Shown here: in pieces, positions 1 through 8,650 of the stretch | Layout of the letters: each line of letters opens with the position of its first letter | Position numbering within the stretch: position 1 is the first letter of the stretch | Assembly (NCBI GenBank): GCA_030146225.1 | Contig: JASLCA010000088.1 | Coordinates: 1 to 11,167 of the forward strand | DNA: 11,167 bases | Direction of reading: 5' to 3' | DNA from: Sphingobacterium sp. | Lineage (GTDB): Bacteria > Bacteroidota > Bacteroidia > Sphingobacteriales > Sphingobacteriaceae | The notes under the pieces: generated by a model | Told to the model about the DNA's origin: nothing | The model's input: the letters and a program-made list of their open reading frames with translations, nothing else | The model's database searches: none | Made by a program: the position numbers and the translations under genes

Positions 1-3000
1 TAGGCGCATCTATTCTTATTAAAGGAACTTCAATCGGTACCACAACCGATAAATTTGGGGCATTCTCAATTCAAGCTGCCGACAAGGATGTCTTAACAAT
101 CCGTTACGTCGGTTATATAAGTAAAGATGTCCAGGTAAATACTAAGCAAAATTTAAACATAGTTTTAGAGTCTATCGAGAACACCTTGGACGCTGTCAAT
201 GTTGTCGCCACGGGTTATCAAAACTTGGACAGAAAGTTGTTTACGGGTGCAATGGCTCGCGTAAATGCGAAAGACGCTGAACGAAATGGGGTACCTGATA
301 TTTCTAGAATGTTAGAGGGACAGGTTGCGGGCGTATCTGTACAAAACGTCTCAGGTACATTTGGAGCAGCCCCCAAGATACGTGTCCGAGGGGCCACCTC
401 ATTATCAGGTGAGAATAAGCCATTATGGGTTGTAGATGGTATTATTTTGGAAGATCTAATTAATATCTCCAATGAAGCATTGTCTACTGGGGATGCAAAT
501 ACCCTAATAGGCTCCTCTGTGGCGGGCTTGAACCCCGATGACATAGAATCCTTTACGATCTTAAAAGATGCAGCTGCTACAGCGATGTATGGTGCCCGCG
601 CGATGAACGGGGTTATCGTTGTGAATACCAAGAAAGGCCGTGATACTGGAGGGAAAACGAACATTAGTTATTCCAGCAACTATACAACTTATTTAAAGCC
701 TAATTACAAGCAATTTGATATTATGAATTCTGCCGAGCAGATGTCTGTATTGCTTGAACAAGATAATAAAGGCTTTTTTAATCATAGTTCTAGCTCTAGG
801 GGAGCTACTGGTGGCATCTTCTTTAAGATGTATAATGAGATGTATGATTTAGATCCAAATAATATAGATTTTAAATTAGAAAATACCAGAGAGGCAAAAT
901 TGAAGTATCTAGAGAGGTATGCAAAGGCCAATACGGACTGGTTTGATGTTTTGTTTAAGAATTCATTGTTACAAGAACATTCCCTAAGCTTAACTTCTGG
1001 CTCCAGTAAATCACAAACCTATTTGTCGACCTCATTTATCAATGATAACGGACAAACGAATGCCGATAAAGTAAAGCGCTATACGGCTACCTTTAGAAAT
1101 ACCTTCAGAACCAGTGATAAGTTCTCTGCTGAAATCTTAGTAAATGGTTCCATCCGGGATCAAGTAGCCCCGGGTACACTTACCCGAGAATCAAATCCAG
1201 TTTATGGACAGTATTCTAGAGATTTTGATATCAATCCTTACTCCTTTGCATTAAATACTTCCAGATTGATTACCCCGTATGATGAAAACGGAGAGCTTGA
1301 ATATTTTACTAGAAGTTACGCCCCTTTTAATATTATAAATGAATTAAAGACAAACTACCTGAATTTATTAAATATGGATTTGAAAGTTCAGGGGGGAATA
1401 AAGTACAAGTTTATACCGCATTTAACCCTTTCTATAGATGGGGCTTACCGCTATGCAAATACGCAAAGACAGCATTATATATTAGAGGGCTCTAATATGG
1501 TACAAGCTTATAAAGCAGCTGGAGATGCCACGATAGCAGATCATAATACCTTACTTTATAAAGACCCTGATTTCCCCAATTCATTGCCTCAGGTGGTGCT
1601 TCCCGAGGGTGGTTTTTTTAATACTACCATGAACAATTTAAAGAACTATTACTTCCGTTCAAATCTTGAGTATGAAAGAACTCTAAATACCAATCATAAA
1701 CTCAACCTATTCGGATCTTTTGAAGTACGCTTTACCGATCGTCAGAATACAGATTATCAAGGGATAGGTTATCAATATGATAATGGCGGACTCGTAAATC
1801 CAAACTATCGCTTTTTTAAGAAAATGATTGAGGGCGGGAATCCCTATTTCGGAATGGACTATGATTGGGATCGCTTTGTGGCCGGTATGTTTCGTGGTGC
1901 ATATGCTTATAAAGATAAATACAGTGTAAACTTTACAACTCGTCTTGATGGATCCAATAAGCTGGGTAAGTCAAGGGTAGCTCGGTGGTTACCCACATGG
2001 AATCTTTCCGGCAAGTGGAATGTAGATCAAGAGGAGTTCTTTAATCAAGACAATGATATTTTTACTGCCGTCAGTATTCGAGGAACATATGGTCTAGTCG
2101 CTAGCTTAGGAAGTGCAAGGAATGCTACCCCAGTATATTATAATCAGATCACTTATCGTCCTTATGAAGACGAAAAAGAGACCATTACTAAGCTGAGTAG
2201 CCTAGGGAATTCACAATTGACTTGGGAAAAACTATATGAATTAAATATTGGCACAGACTTACAGTTATTTAATAAAGTTGATATAACCGCTGATTTTTAT
2301 AGAAGAAAGATCTTTGATCTAATTGGCCGTATTAGAACCTCGGGGATTGGAGGGCAGTATATTAAGCACGCCAATTATGCAGATATGGAGGCCAAGGGAT
2401 TTGAGCTAACTATAGCCGGATCTCCTATTAAAAATGCTAGTGGATTTAGCTGGAGAACGCAGTTTAACTTTGGTATTAATAAGAATACGGTTACTCGCTT
2501 AGATGTCAATCAAAATATCTGGACATTGGTACGAGCGGAAGGAGCAGCTGTTGAAGGTTACTCACAACGTGGATTATTCTCGATCAAGTTTGATGGTTTA
2601 GATCCTAAATACGGCTACCCCACCTTTATCGGTACGGAGGGTGTGAAGGATTCTTATATCTATCTGCAAAGCGAAACCATAGACCATCTGGCATATCATG
2701 GCCCCGTAGATCCTACATTCTCGGGAGGATACTATAATAATTTTAAGTACAAAAACTTTGGATTATCTACTTTGTTCACATTTGCTGCGGGAAACTACTT
2801 ACGTCTGCAACCCACTTATTCTGATAGCTACACGGACATGAACTCCATGTCCAAAGATATGGTCAACCGTTGGATAATGCCTGGAGACGAAGCGATTACC
2901 AATATACCTTCTATTTTGGATCCGCTATCTGCTAAACTGGTATTAAGGGCCAATGGGACTACGGTGAATGCGGCCTACCCTTATAATGCTTACAACTATT

Positions 3001-3248
3001 CAGATCAGCGAGTTGCTAAGGGGGATTTTATCCGATTGAAGCAAGTTCAACTTACTTATATGCTACCTAAAAATATAATTGAAAGATTGAAAATGTCATC
3101 TATGCAATTGGCTCTAGTAGGTAATAATATTGCTTTGTTGTATTCAGATAAAAAACTAAATGGAGCAGACCCGGAATTTTTTAATAATGGAGGAGTTGCT
3201 ATGCCCGTTCCCAAGCAGTATACATTCTCAGTAAAAATAGGTTTTTAA
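1..3248 (+). CDS. SusC/RagA-family TonB-dependent outer-membrane transporter (5' end missing)
   Basis: This is the channel of a SusCD pair: a 22-strand TonB-dependent barrel that imports a bound nutrient across the outer membrane using ExbB/ExbD/TonB energy. The frame is open from base 3 with no start codon, so the signal peptide and beginning of the gene lie upstream; the TTG at 186 is internal. Of the 1081 visible residues, 1-60 form the end of a CarboxypepD_reg-like domain (IGTTTDKFGAFSI, then RYVGY). A TonB-box-like LDAVNVVATGYQ follows at about 62-73. The plug domain covers about 80-210, with family-typical LEGQVAGVSVQ, IRVRGATSL, WVVDG, DIESFTILKDAAATAMYGAR and NGVIVVNTKKG. The rest is barrel, ending in KQYTFSVKIGF with the C-terminal Phe expected for BAM-inserted barrels. 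The reading frame is intact. The susD gene follows 11 bases later. The substrate cannot be read from the sequence; the peptidase neighbour hints at peptides. Confidence 0.97.
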   Translation, partial: GASILIKGTSIGTTTDKFGAFSIQAADKDVLTIRYVGYISKDVQVNTKQNLNIVLESIENTLDAVNVVATGYQNLDRKLFTGAMARVNAKDAERNGVPDISRMLEGQVAGVSVQNVSGTFGAAPKIRVRGATSLSGENKPLWVVDGIILEDLINISNEALSTGDANTLIGSSVAGLNPDDIESFTILKDAAATAMYGARAMNGVIVVNTKKGRDTGGKTNISYSSNYTTYLKPNYKQFDIMNSAEQMSVLLEQDNKGFFNHSSSSRGATGGIFFKMYNEMYDLDPNNIDFKLENTREAKLKYLERYAKANTDWFDVLFKNSLLQEHSLSLTSGSSKSQTYLSTSFINDNGQTNADKVKRYTATFRNTFRTSDKFSAEILVNGSIRDQVAPGTLTRESNPVYGQYSRDFDINPYSFALNTSRLITPYDENGELEYFTRSYAPFNIINELKTNYLNLLNMDLKVQGGIKYKFIPHLTLSIDGAYRYANTQRQHYILEGSNMVQAYKAAGDATIADHNTLLYKDPDFPNSLPQVVLPEGGFFNTTMNNLKNYYFRSNLEYERTLNTNHKLNLFGSFEVRFTDRQNTDYQGIGYQYDNGGLVNPNYRFFKKMIEGGNPYFGMDYDWDRFVAGMFRGAYAYKDKYSVNFTTRLDGSNKLGKSRVARWLPTWNLSGKWNVDQEEFFNQDNDIFTAVSIRGTYGLVASLGSARNATPVYYNQITYRPYEDEKETITKLSSLGNSQLTWEKLYELNIGTDLQLFNKVDITADFYRRKIFDLIGRIRTSGIGGQYIKHANYADMEAKGFELTIAGSPIKNASGFSWRTQFNFGINKNTVTRLDVNQNIWTLVRAEGAAVEGYSQRGLFSIKFDGLDPKYGYPTFIGTEGVKDSYIYLQSETIDHLAYHGPVDPTFSGGYYNNFKYKNFGLSTLFTFAAGNYLRLQPTYSDSYTDMNSMSKDMVNRWIMPGDEAITNIPSILDPLSAKLVLRANGTTVNAAYPYNAYNYSDQRVAKGDFIRLKQVQLTYMLPKNIIERLKMSSMQLALVGNNIALLYSDKKLNGADPEFFNNGGVAMPVPKQYTFSVKIGF

Positions 3249-3259
3249 TACAATCGATC

Positions 3260-4741
3260 ATGAAGACAAAATACATAAATCTCGTATTCATAATAAGTTT
3301 AGGATACTGCCTTTCCTCCTGTGGTAAATTTCTTGATAAGAGTCCTGACATGAGGACCGAAATAGATAATATTGATAAGGTTGCGCAGCTCGTAGGGGGC
3401 GGGTATCCTGCTAATAATTATTTAGCAATGACCGAGCATTCTTCCGACAACGTATCGGACAAGGGGATTGGAGTAGGTCTAAACGATTCTCCATATACTG
3501 AATACTATATGTGGGATGACGTGGTTGGGAGTGGCAATAATACACCAACCCAATATTGGAATACAGTCTATCAAGGCATTGCAGCTGCAAATCATGCCCT
3601 AGAAGCGATAGCAAATAATAATTTTGGCCCATCCGTTTTACCTTACAAGGGGGAAGCCTTAGTCGCACGTGCTTACGGTCACTTTATGTTGGCGCTATTC
3701 TTTGCGCAACCCTATGCGATTGATGGCGCCAATGATTCTCCAGGTATACCTTATGTCGATAAGCCAGAAACAGTGGCATTGGCAACCTATAGTCGGGAAA
3801 CGGTAAAAGATACCTATGCTAAAATCCTGAAGGATCTTGAAGAGGGCATCCCACTTCTGCAAGGTGGAGTATGGAAAGTTCCAAAATACCACTTTAGCTT
3901 TTCTTCTGCTAATGCATTTGCTGCCCGATTTTATCTGTTTACAGGAGCCTATGATAAAGCCATAAGTGCGGCAAACAATGTTTTCCCTGGGGGAGACTTT
4001 TCAGGCAAGTTACGGCAAGTGAACTCTACATTAAAAGCCATGACCTCGGCAGAATATCGCTCGGCAATGACTAAGACAGAACAAGAGTTTAATCTCCTGA
4101 TTCGTGAGACCTATAGCAACTACCAACGCTCGAATAACTCTGTTTATCAGCGATTTGGCTATGGCCAGAAAAAATATAATGAGTTTTTTTCGCAGCCTTT
4201 ATTTGAGGGTACAACCCTATATACTAAGGGCTTGAGTTATTCTAGTGGTTTGCATTATACATCCTATATGTGGAATGAATATTTTTATTACACCAATATC
4301 CAAGGAGGTATAGGATACCCATATATTATGCAACCGCTCTTTACCTCAGATGAAGCCTTGTTTAACCGTGCAGAAGCCTATGCGCAAACTGGTGACTATG
4401 CCAAATCGCTAGCTGATATAAATCATTTATTAAGTCATCGGGTGAATAATTATAATCCAGCCTTGCATACATTAACCATAGAAAAAGCACAGGCCTCGGC
4501 GAATGTGAGTGAGCCTAAGAAAGCCTTAATAGACATTATTCTACGGATGAAGCAAGCTGCTTTTGTTAATGAAGGGATACGTTGGATGGATATTATAAGA
4601 CATAAACTGCCTGTTGTACATATTTTTTTGGATGCGGATAATGAAGAAACCCAACATATCTTGGAGCCAAATGACTTGAGAAGAGTTTTTCAGATTCCGA
4701 GTGAAGTGTCATTAGCAGGGGTTGCCCAAAATCCAAGATAA
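3260..4741 (+). CDS. SusD/RagB-family substrate-binding lipoprotein
   Basis: This is the surface-exposed lid of the SusCD transporter, which captures substrate and closes over the SusC barrel. The 493-residue length is normal for the family. The signal peptide ends in a lipobox, LSSC, with Cys21 as the lipidated residue. It is followed directly by GKFLDKSPD, the typical SusD start. Other family signatures are YWNTVYQGIAAANHALEAI (100-118), the helix around GEALVARAYGHFMLALFFAQ (131-150), LFNRAEAYAQTGDYAKSLAD (367-386), the EGIRWMDIIRHKL segment (438-450), and the C-terminal FQIPSEVSLAGVAQNPR. It lies 11 bases after the SusC gene and 16 bases before the metallopeptidase gene, so the genes are probably co-transcribed. 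There is no clear Shine-Dalgarno site, which is usual in Bacteroidota. Which ligand it binds is unknown. Confidence 0.96.
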   Translation: MKTKYINLVFIISLGYCLSSCGKFLDKSPDMRTEIDNIDKVAQLVGGGYPANNYLAMTEHSSDNVSDKGIGVGLNDSPYTEYYMWDDVVGSGNNTPTQYWNTVYQGIAAANHALEAIANNNFGPSVLPYKGEALVARAYGHFMLALFFAQPYAIDGANDSPGIPYVDKPETVALATYSRETVKDTYAKILKDLEEGIPLLQGGVWKVPKYHFSFSSANAFAARFYLFTGAYDKAISAANNVFPGGDFSGKLRQVNSTLKAMTSAEYRSAMTKTEQEFNLLIRETYSNYQRSNNSVYQRFGYGQKKYNEFFSQPLFEGTTLYTKGLSYSSGLHYTSYMWNEYFYYTNIQGGIGYPYIMQPLFTSDEALFNRAEAYAQTGDYAKSLADINHLLSHRVNNYNPALHTLTIEKAQASANVSEPKKALIDIILRMKQAAFVNEGIRWMDIIRHKLPVVHIFLDADNEETQHILEPNDLRRVFQIPSEVSLAGVAQNPR

Positions 4742-4757
4742 TTTAAACCTAAGAATT

Positions 4758-6161
4758 ATGAAATTAAAGATATTTAACCTATTCATTGTAGCATCAATCA
4801 TAGTGATGTCCGCTTGTAGTAAAAGTGAAAAGCTTTTGGATGTTGATCTTTCAAAATACAATTATGATAATTTTGAGAAATTACCTATTGATGATTATAT
4901 CTATACCAACTTAACTAAACCATATAATGTTGAGGTTGTTTACAGGTTTGATCGTAGTCATTCAGATATAGCTAAAAATATTTCGCCACCCAAATTAGAT
5001 CGTGTGCAGCCTGCTGTTGACATGATACTAAAAGGCTTTATAAAGCCCTATGAAAAATTAGGTGGAGAAAGGATGATAAAGTTGTATACACCAAAGCAGT
5101 TTGTACTATTTGGGTCGCATGCCTTTAATGATAACGGTAGCCTTACCTTGGGAACCGCAGATGGAGGACGCCGTGTAGTATTGTATGATATTAACAATAT
5201 CAGTAATACGAATGGAATGGATATTAAGCGCAGATTGCGAACGATCCACCATGAGTTTACCCATATTTTAAATCAATTGATTGCGATCCCACCTTCTTTC
5301 CAAACGATTACTGCAGATCATGTAGACAACTGGTTAGCTGCGGAGAATACGGATGCAGAAGCGAAAAGACTCGGCTTTATTTCTCGTTATGCCCGCAGCT
5401 CCTATGATGAAGATTTTGCTGAGATGGTAGCACATTTACTAGTTGAAGGTCAGGTCTGGTTTGATAATTATGTGGCAGAAATACCTGAGTCTGTGTATAG
5501 GGATAAGATCCTTTTAAAAGAATCCGTTATTCGAGAGTATTTCAGTGCCTACCTGAAAATTAATTTCGCGGCTTTACAAGAAGAGATCCACCGCATACTG
5601 CGCGAAGAGTATAATGCTACCTTCCCTGAAGATAGGACCCAAGAGTTGCACTTTAGGTTGATGAATAATAAAATCAATACAATTCGATATACAGCCAATG
5701 CAGATTATTTAACAGCTTATGGTAATCCAGCGGCTATAAAATTGATTGTAGAGAATGTGCAGAAAGAGCTTAGAAGGACACAAGCAGCTGGGGTTGTCGA
5801 TTATCTAGAATTTAGATTTACCAATTCAGAAAATCTCGTCTTAAGAATTGGGTATCGCAATTCAGCAAGTACCGCAGTTAGAACAAGTGATTATTTCTTC
5901 AAGATGCAGATTAACCCTTTATCCGCGGAGATTCATTTTACAAAATCTACAGTGAATGGCCTGCATTTTACGGGTAATGGAGCGGTTACGATGTCTGGGT
6001 TTGAAAATCATATTTTACCATACCTCACCAATAGAATTTTTATAGCAAGTTGGCTACCTAGCGCTATTCCACCTAGTTCTCCTTTGTATAGAAGTTATGG
6101 AGGTTTCTACGTCAAGGGGACGGCCGCCAATTATATTTATGGACCTGTAGTATTAAAGTAA
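4758..6161 (+). CDS. Lipoprotein zinc metallopeptidase (putative Peptidase_Mx1 type)
   Basis: This is probably a surface or periplasmic zinc-dependent peptidase that supplies or trims peptides for the SusCD transporter. I chose the ATG at 4758 (467 residues) because it starts a proper lipoprotein signal, with a hydrophobic stretch and lipobox MSAC (Cys20). The in-frame ATG at 4722 lies inside the susD gene and would add 12 unlikely residues in front. The zinc site HEFTH is at 165-169, preceded by another His. About 50 residues later comes SSYDEDFAEMVAHLL (214-228), where Glu218 or Glu222 is the likely third metal ligand, as in gluzincins and as in the putative zinc-binding metallopeptidases commonly encoded beside SusCD genes. 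The catalytic half ends near residue 295. The remaining region, about 323-467, is a separate domain that appears related to the C-terminus of the next gene's product (see findings). The family assignment is from memory of motifs; activity and substrate are inferred. Confidence 0.87.
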   Translation: MKLKIFNLFIVASIIVMSACSKSEKLLDVDLSKYNYDNFEKLPIDDYIYTNLTKPYNVEVVYRFDRSHSDIAKNISPPKLDRVQPAVDMILKGFIKPYEKLGGERMIKLYTPKQFVLFGSHAFNDNGSLTLGTADGGRRVVLYDINNISNTNGMDIKRRLRTIHHEFTHILNQLIAIPPSFQTITADHVDNWLAAENTDAEAKRLGFISRYARSSYDEDFAEMVAHLLVEGQVWFDNYVAEIPESVYRDKILLKESVIREYFSAYLKINFAALQEEIHRILREEYNATFPEDRTQELHFRLMNNKINTIRYTANADYLTAYGNPAAIKLIVENVQKELRRTQAAGVVDYLEFRFTNSENLVLRIGYRNSASTAVRTSDYFFKMQINPLSAEIHFTKSTVNGLHFTGNGAVTMSGFENHILPYLTNRIFIASWLPSAIPPSSPLYRSYGGFYVKGTAANYIYGPVVLK

Positions 6162-6166
6162 AGGAT

Positions 6167-7486
6167 ATGAAAAGAATAATAGTTTTAATATTTGCATCCT
6201 TGTTGTTTTTAGGATGTCAGAAGCATCAGGTCGAATTGCTCTTCGACGCTCTTCCAGAAGAAAGAATAGCCGAGAAGCTGCAAGAGTTGCAATCTAAATT
6301 GTTGGAGTCGCCAAGTGGTTGGAAGGCCACCCTCAATACAGGTGCCTCCAGTAATTTAGGAGCCTATAGTTTCTATATAGTTTTTGATAAAGATAATGAG
6401 TGTAAGATGGTTGGGGACCTCAATGCTGAATCTTCAGCTAATTGGGGAATGAGTACCTATAGAATCCTATGGACAATGAAGGCCTCCTTAATTTTTGACA
6501 CCTTTAATTATATCACTATGCTTCAGGAGCCGTCCGCTTCCTTTGGGGGGACTGCACCTCATGGCTATCGGTCCGATATTGAGTTTGAATATGTTAATTC
6601 TAATGCAGATAGCATATTTATGGTTGGTAAAAAATATCAACACAAGATGGTGCTCACTAAAATATCAGCTGAAAGTAATGACCTTATAAGTAATAAAAAG
6701 TTTAAGTCCAAAATTGATGAGGTTACTGCATTCTTCACCCGTAATTTGAATAGCTATTTTGAGCTGGATAATGCTGGAACTAAGTATGCTTTAGCTTTAG
6801 ATCGATTGACTAAAAGTATTATTATTAATTGGATGGAGGGTACAACTGTAAAATCAGTTAAGTCTGCATATGCTTATAGCCTAGATGGGGCCGATATTTT
6901 TCAACCATTAGTGATTAATGGACTGCATTTAGATCGTATTGAAGTGGCTGACGATGGGACTGCCAAAATAGTTTCTGAGCATGATGCCTATAACCTAAAG
7001 AACAATTCAGTGCCTATTCTTCCTATTAGTTCCCTATTTGCACACAATAGCACATTTAATGAGCTGAGAATAGAGGGAGCATTTATGCCAGTAGGAATAT
7101 CTTCCGAGTTTAATACCTTGTGGAGCCAGCAGATCGCCCACTTACAGGCGAACAATGCGTCAATGGTCTCTTTTATTTTTAGGTTAGTAAATTCAAATAC
7201 AGCTTCTCTACTGGTCAGATTCAATACCGGGGGGTCAACCTATTTGGCACAAGCAGATTATAACTATACACTTTCGAATGGAGAATTGATTCTATCTGCC
7301 CCAATCGCTACCAATGGTAATTATAACAATGGTTGGGTGACAGGTAACATTAGAAATTATTTTAGTGGCGGGAAATTTAAAGTGGACTATGTCCCAAGTA
7401 CCGATCCTAGTGTTGTTAATATTGGGGGACTCTATAAAACGGACAATTTAGGTTCCTTTTTCTATGCAAGGCTGATGCATGATTAA
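6167..7486 (+). CDS. DUF4302 family lipoprotein
   Basis: This 439-residue protein has a lipoprotein signal peptide ending in FLGC (Cys17), so it is probably anchored in the outer membrane. The N-terminal half carries features I associate with DUF4302: LFDALPEERIAEKLQELQSK (25-44), SPSGWKATL (48-56), YSFYIVFDKDN (67-77), and then GGTAPHGYRSDIEFEY followed by SIFMVGKKYQHKMVLTKI (127-166). The function of this family is not known. Residues about 314-439 resemble the C-terminus of the upstream metallopeptidase, sharing the FxFRxxNS, ST...DY, PS and GG(F/L)Y positions. It starts 5 bases after the stop of the metallopeptidase gene, so translation is probably linked. An AGGAT lies immediately before the ATG but too close to act as a normal ribosome binding site. 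It is the last gene of the operon, followed by a hairpin. It is likely an accessory lipoprotein of the transporter complex; this is inferred from context only. Confidence 0.87.
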   Translation: MKRIIVLIFASLLFLGCQKHQVELLFDALPEERIAEKLQELQSKLLESPSGWKATLNTGASSNLGAYSFYIVFDKDNECKMVGDLNAESSANWGMSTYRILWTMKASLIFDTFNYITMLQEPSASFGGTAPHGYRSDIEFEYVNSNADSIFMVGKKYQHKMVLTKISAESNDLISNKKFKSKIDEVTAFFTRNLNSYFELDNAGTKYALALDRLTKSIIINWMEGTTVKSVKSAYAYSLDGADIFQPLVINGLHLDRIEVADDGTAKIVSEHDAYNLKNNSVPILPISSLFAHNSTFNELRIEGAFMPVGISSEFNTLWSQQIAHLQANNASMVSFIFRLVNSNTASLLVRFNTGGSTYLAQADYNYTLSNGELILSAPIATNGNYNNGWVTGNIRNYFSGGKFKVDYVPSTDPSVVNIGGLYKTDNLGSFFYARLMHD

Positions 7487-7512
7487 TGCACTTTAGAGTA
7501 TAACTAAAAATT

Positions 7513-7547
7513 AGGGGCTGTATGATTATTGAAAACATACAGCCCCT
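7513..7547. terminator. Probable bidirectional rho-independent terminator
   Basis: A perfect 12-bp inverted repeat (AGGGGCTGTATG at 7513-7524, CATACAGCCCCT at 7536-7547) encloses an 11-base loop. It sits between the convergent ends of the DUF4302 gene (stop at 7486) and mrp (stop at 7575). On the minus strand the stem is followed by AATTTTT, a good T tract, so it should terminate mrp. On the plus strand the tail is only TTATAGCTTTT, which is weaker but fits termination of the SusCD operon. Confidence 0.75.
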
Positions 7548-7574
7548 TTATAGCTTTTAAGCGTAACGTAAAAC

Positions 7575-8633
7575 TTACTTACTCGCCAGGATGCTGAGCT
7601 CTTGAGCTACACGGCCTGCTATTTCTTTAAAGGATTGGACTACTTTTTCATCAGCATCCAAGAGGATAGGGAAACCGTTGTCACCTGCGTCAGCAATAGA
7701 CTTTACCAATGGGATTTCGCCAAGGAATGGCAAGGCATTGCTTTCCGCTAAACGCTTCCCGCCATCTTTACCAAAGATGTAATATTTATTATCAGGCAGT
7801 TCAGCAGGGCTGAAGTAGGCCATATTTTCTACAATACCCAGAATTGGCACATTAATACCTTCCATCTGATACATCGCAATCCCTTTGATGGCATCTGCCA
7901 AGGCTACTTGCTGCGGTGTAGTCACGATGACTGATCCAGCAATAGGATAAGTCTGGGATACGGTAATATGAATATCACCTGTACCAGGAGGCATATCTAC
8001 AATAAGATAATCCAGTTCGCCCCAATCGGTATCCCCAAAAAGTTGCTTGATGGCCGAAGTAGCCATTGGCCCCCGCCATGGAATAGGTTGGTTAGGATCT
8101 GTAAAGAAACCTATAGAAAGGAGTTTTAAGCCAAACTTCTCTACAGGTAATATTTTTGTTTTACCTTCCGCATTGATTACCGACTGTGGACGAGTACCTT
8201 CTAAGCCAAACATAATAGGTAAAGAGGGACCATATATATCCGCATCTAAAAGACCTGTTTTAGCGCCTGTTTCTGCCAAGGCTAGTGCGAGGTTGCTCGC
8301 TACTGTGGACTTGCCCACGCCACCTTTTCCTGAAGAAACTAAGATGATGTTTTTAATCCCTTCGAGTTTTTTATCCTCGCTACTCGCTACATTTGCCGTC
8401 ATATTGATTTCTGCTTCCACCTCTTTACCAATAAAGAGGGCAATAGCATTACGACAGGCATGTTCAATATGGGCCTTCAAAGGGCAAGCGGGCGTCGTTA
8501 AAACTACGTCAAACTTCACCTTATTGGGCAATATTTCAATATTTTGGATCATGTTAAGCGTTACCAAATCTTTTTTTAAATCTGGATCATCCACATGGCC
8601 TAAGGCATGTAATACTTGTTCTTTTGTAATCAT
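7575..8633 (-). CDS. mrp: Mrp/NBP35-family P-loop ATPase, putative Fe-S cluster carrier
   Basis: This is a cytoplasmic MinD-like ATPase of the Mrp/ApbC/NBP35 family, members of which bind and deliver iron-sulfur clusters. I chose the ATG at 8633 (352 residues, MITKEQVLHALG...), which is the usual family start. An earlier in-frame ATG at 8684 would add 17 atypical residues and lies upstream of the best promoter element. Residues about 3-75 form the MIP18/DUF59 domain, with DDPDLKKDLVTLNM and the conserved TTPACPLK around Cys50. The ATPase domain follows, with the deviant Walker A motif GKGGVGKST (102-110), the switch I region LLDADIYGPSLP (128-139), and DYLIVDMPPGTGD (208-220). After VENMAY (268-273) the classical CxxC is absent; the only cysteines are Cys50 and Cys60, both in the N-terminal domain. 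The gene appears to be a single-gene unit, ending at a shared hairpin. Confidence 0.96.
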   Translation of the reverse strand: MITKEQVLHALGHVDDPDLKKDLVTLNMIQNIEILPNKVKFDVVLTTPACPLKAHIEHACRNAIALFIGKEVEAEINMTANVASSEDKKLEGIKNIILVSSGKGGVGKSTVASNLALALAETGAKTGLLDADIYGPSLPIMFGLEGTRPQSVINAEGKTKILPVEKFGLKLLSIGFFTDPNQPIPWRGPMATSAIKQLFGDTDWGELDYLIVDMPPGTGDIHITVSQTYPIAGSVIVTTPQQVALADAIKGIAMYQMEGINVPILGIVENMAYFSPAELPDNKYYIFGKDGGKRLAESNALPFLGEIPLVKSIADAGDNGFPILLDADEKVVQSFKEIAGRVAQELSILASK

Positions 8634-8650
8634 AATCAAATCGTCTAGTG

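Noticed and set aside
186..188. TTG as start codon for the SusC gene
   Set aside because: The frame is open back to base 3 and encodes the expected CarboxypepD_reg-like domain, so the true start is upstream of the window.
218..664. 148-codon open frame on the - strand opposite the SusC gene
   Set aside because: It lies opposite the conserved plug domain and has no family features.
1611..1620. T runs in the operon (for example 1613-1619, and 4184-4190) as possible slippage or phase-variation sites
   Set aside because: The runs are short (about 7 bases), code normally for Phe in intact frames, and there is no sign of a switched reading frame.
4722..4757. Upstream ATG for the metallopeptidase gene
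   Set aside because: It overlaps the end of the susD gene and puts 12 polar residues in front of a well-formed lipoprotein signal; 4758 is better.
6495..6689. 64-codon open frame on the + strand inside the DUF4302 gene
   Set aside because: It is wholly contained in a recognised gene in another frame, with no supporting features.
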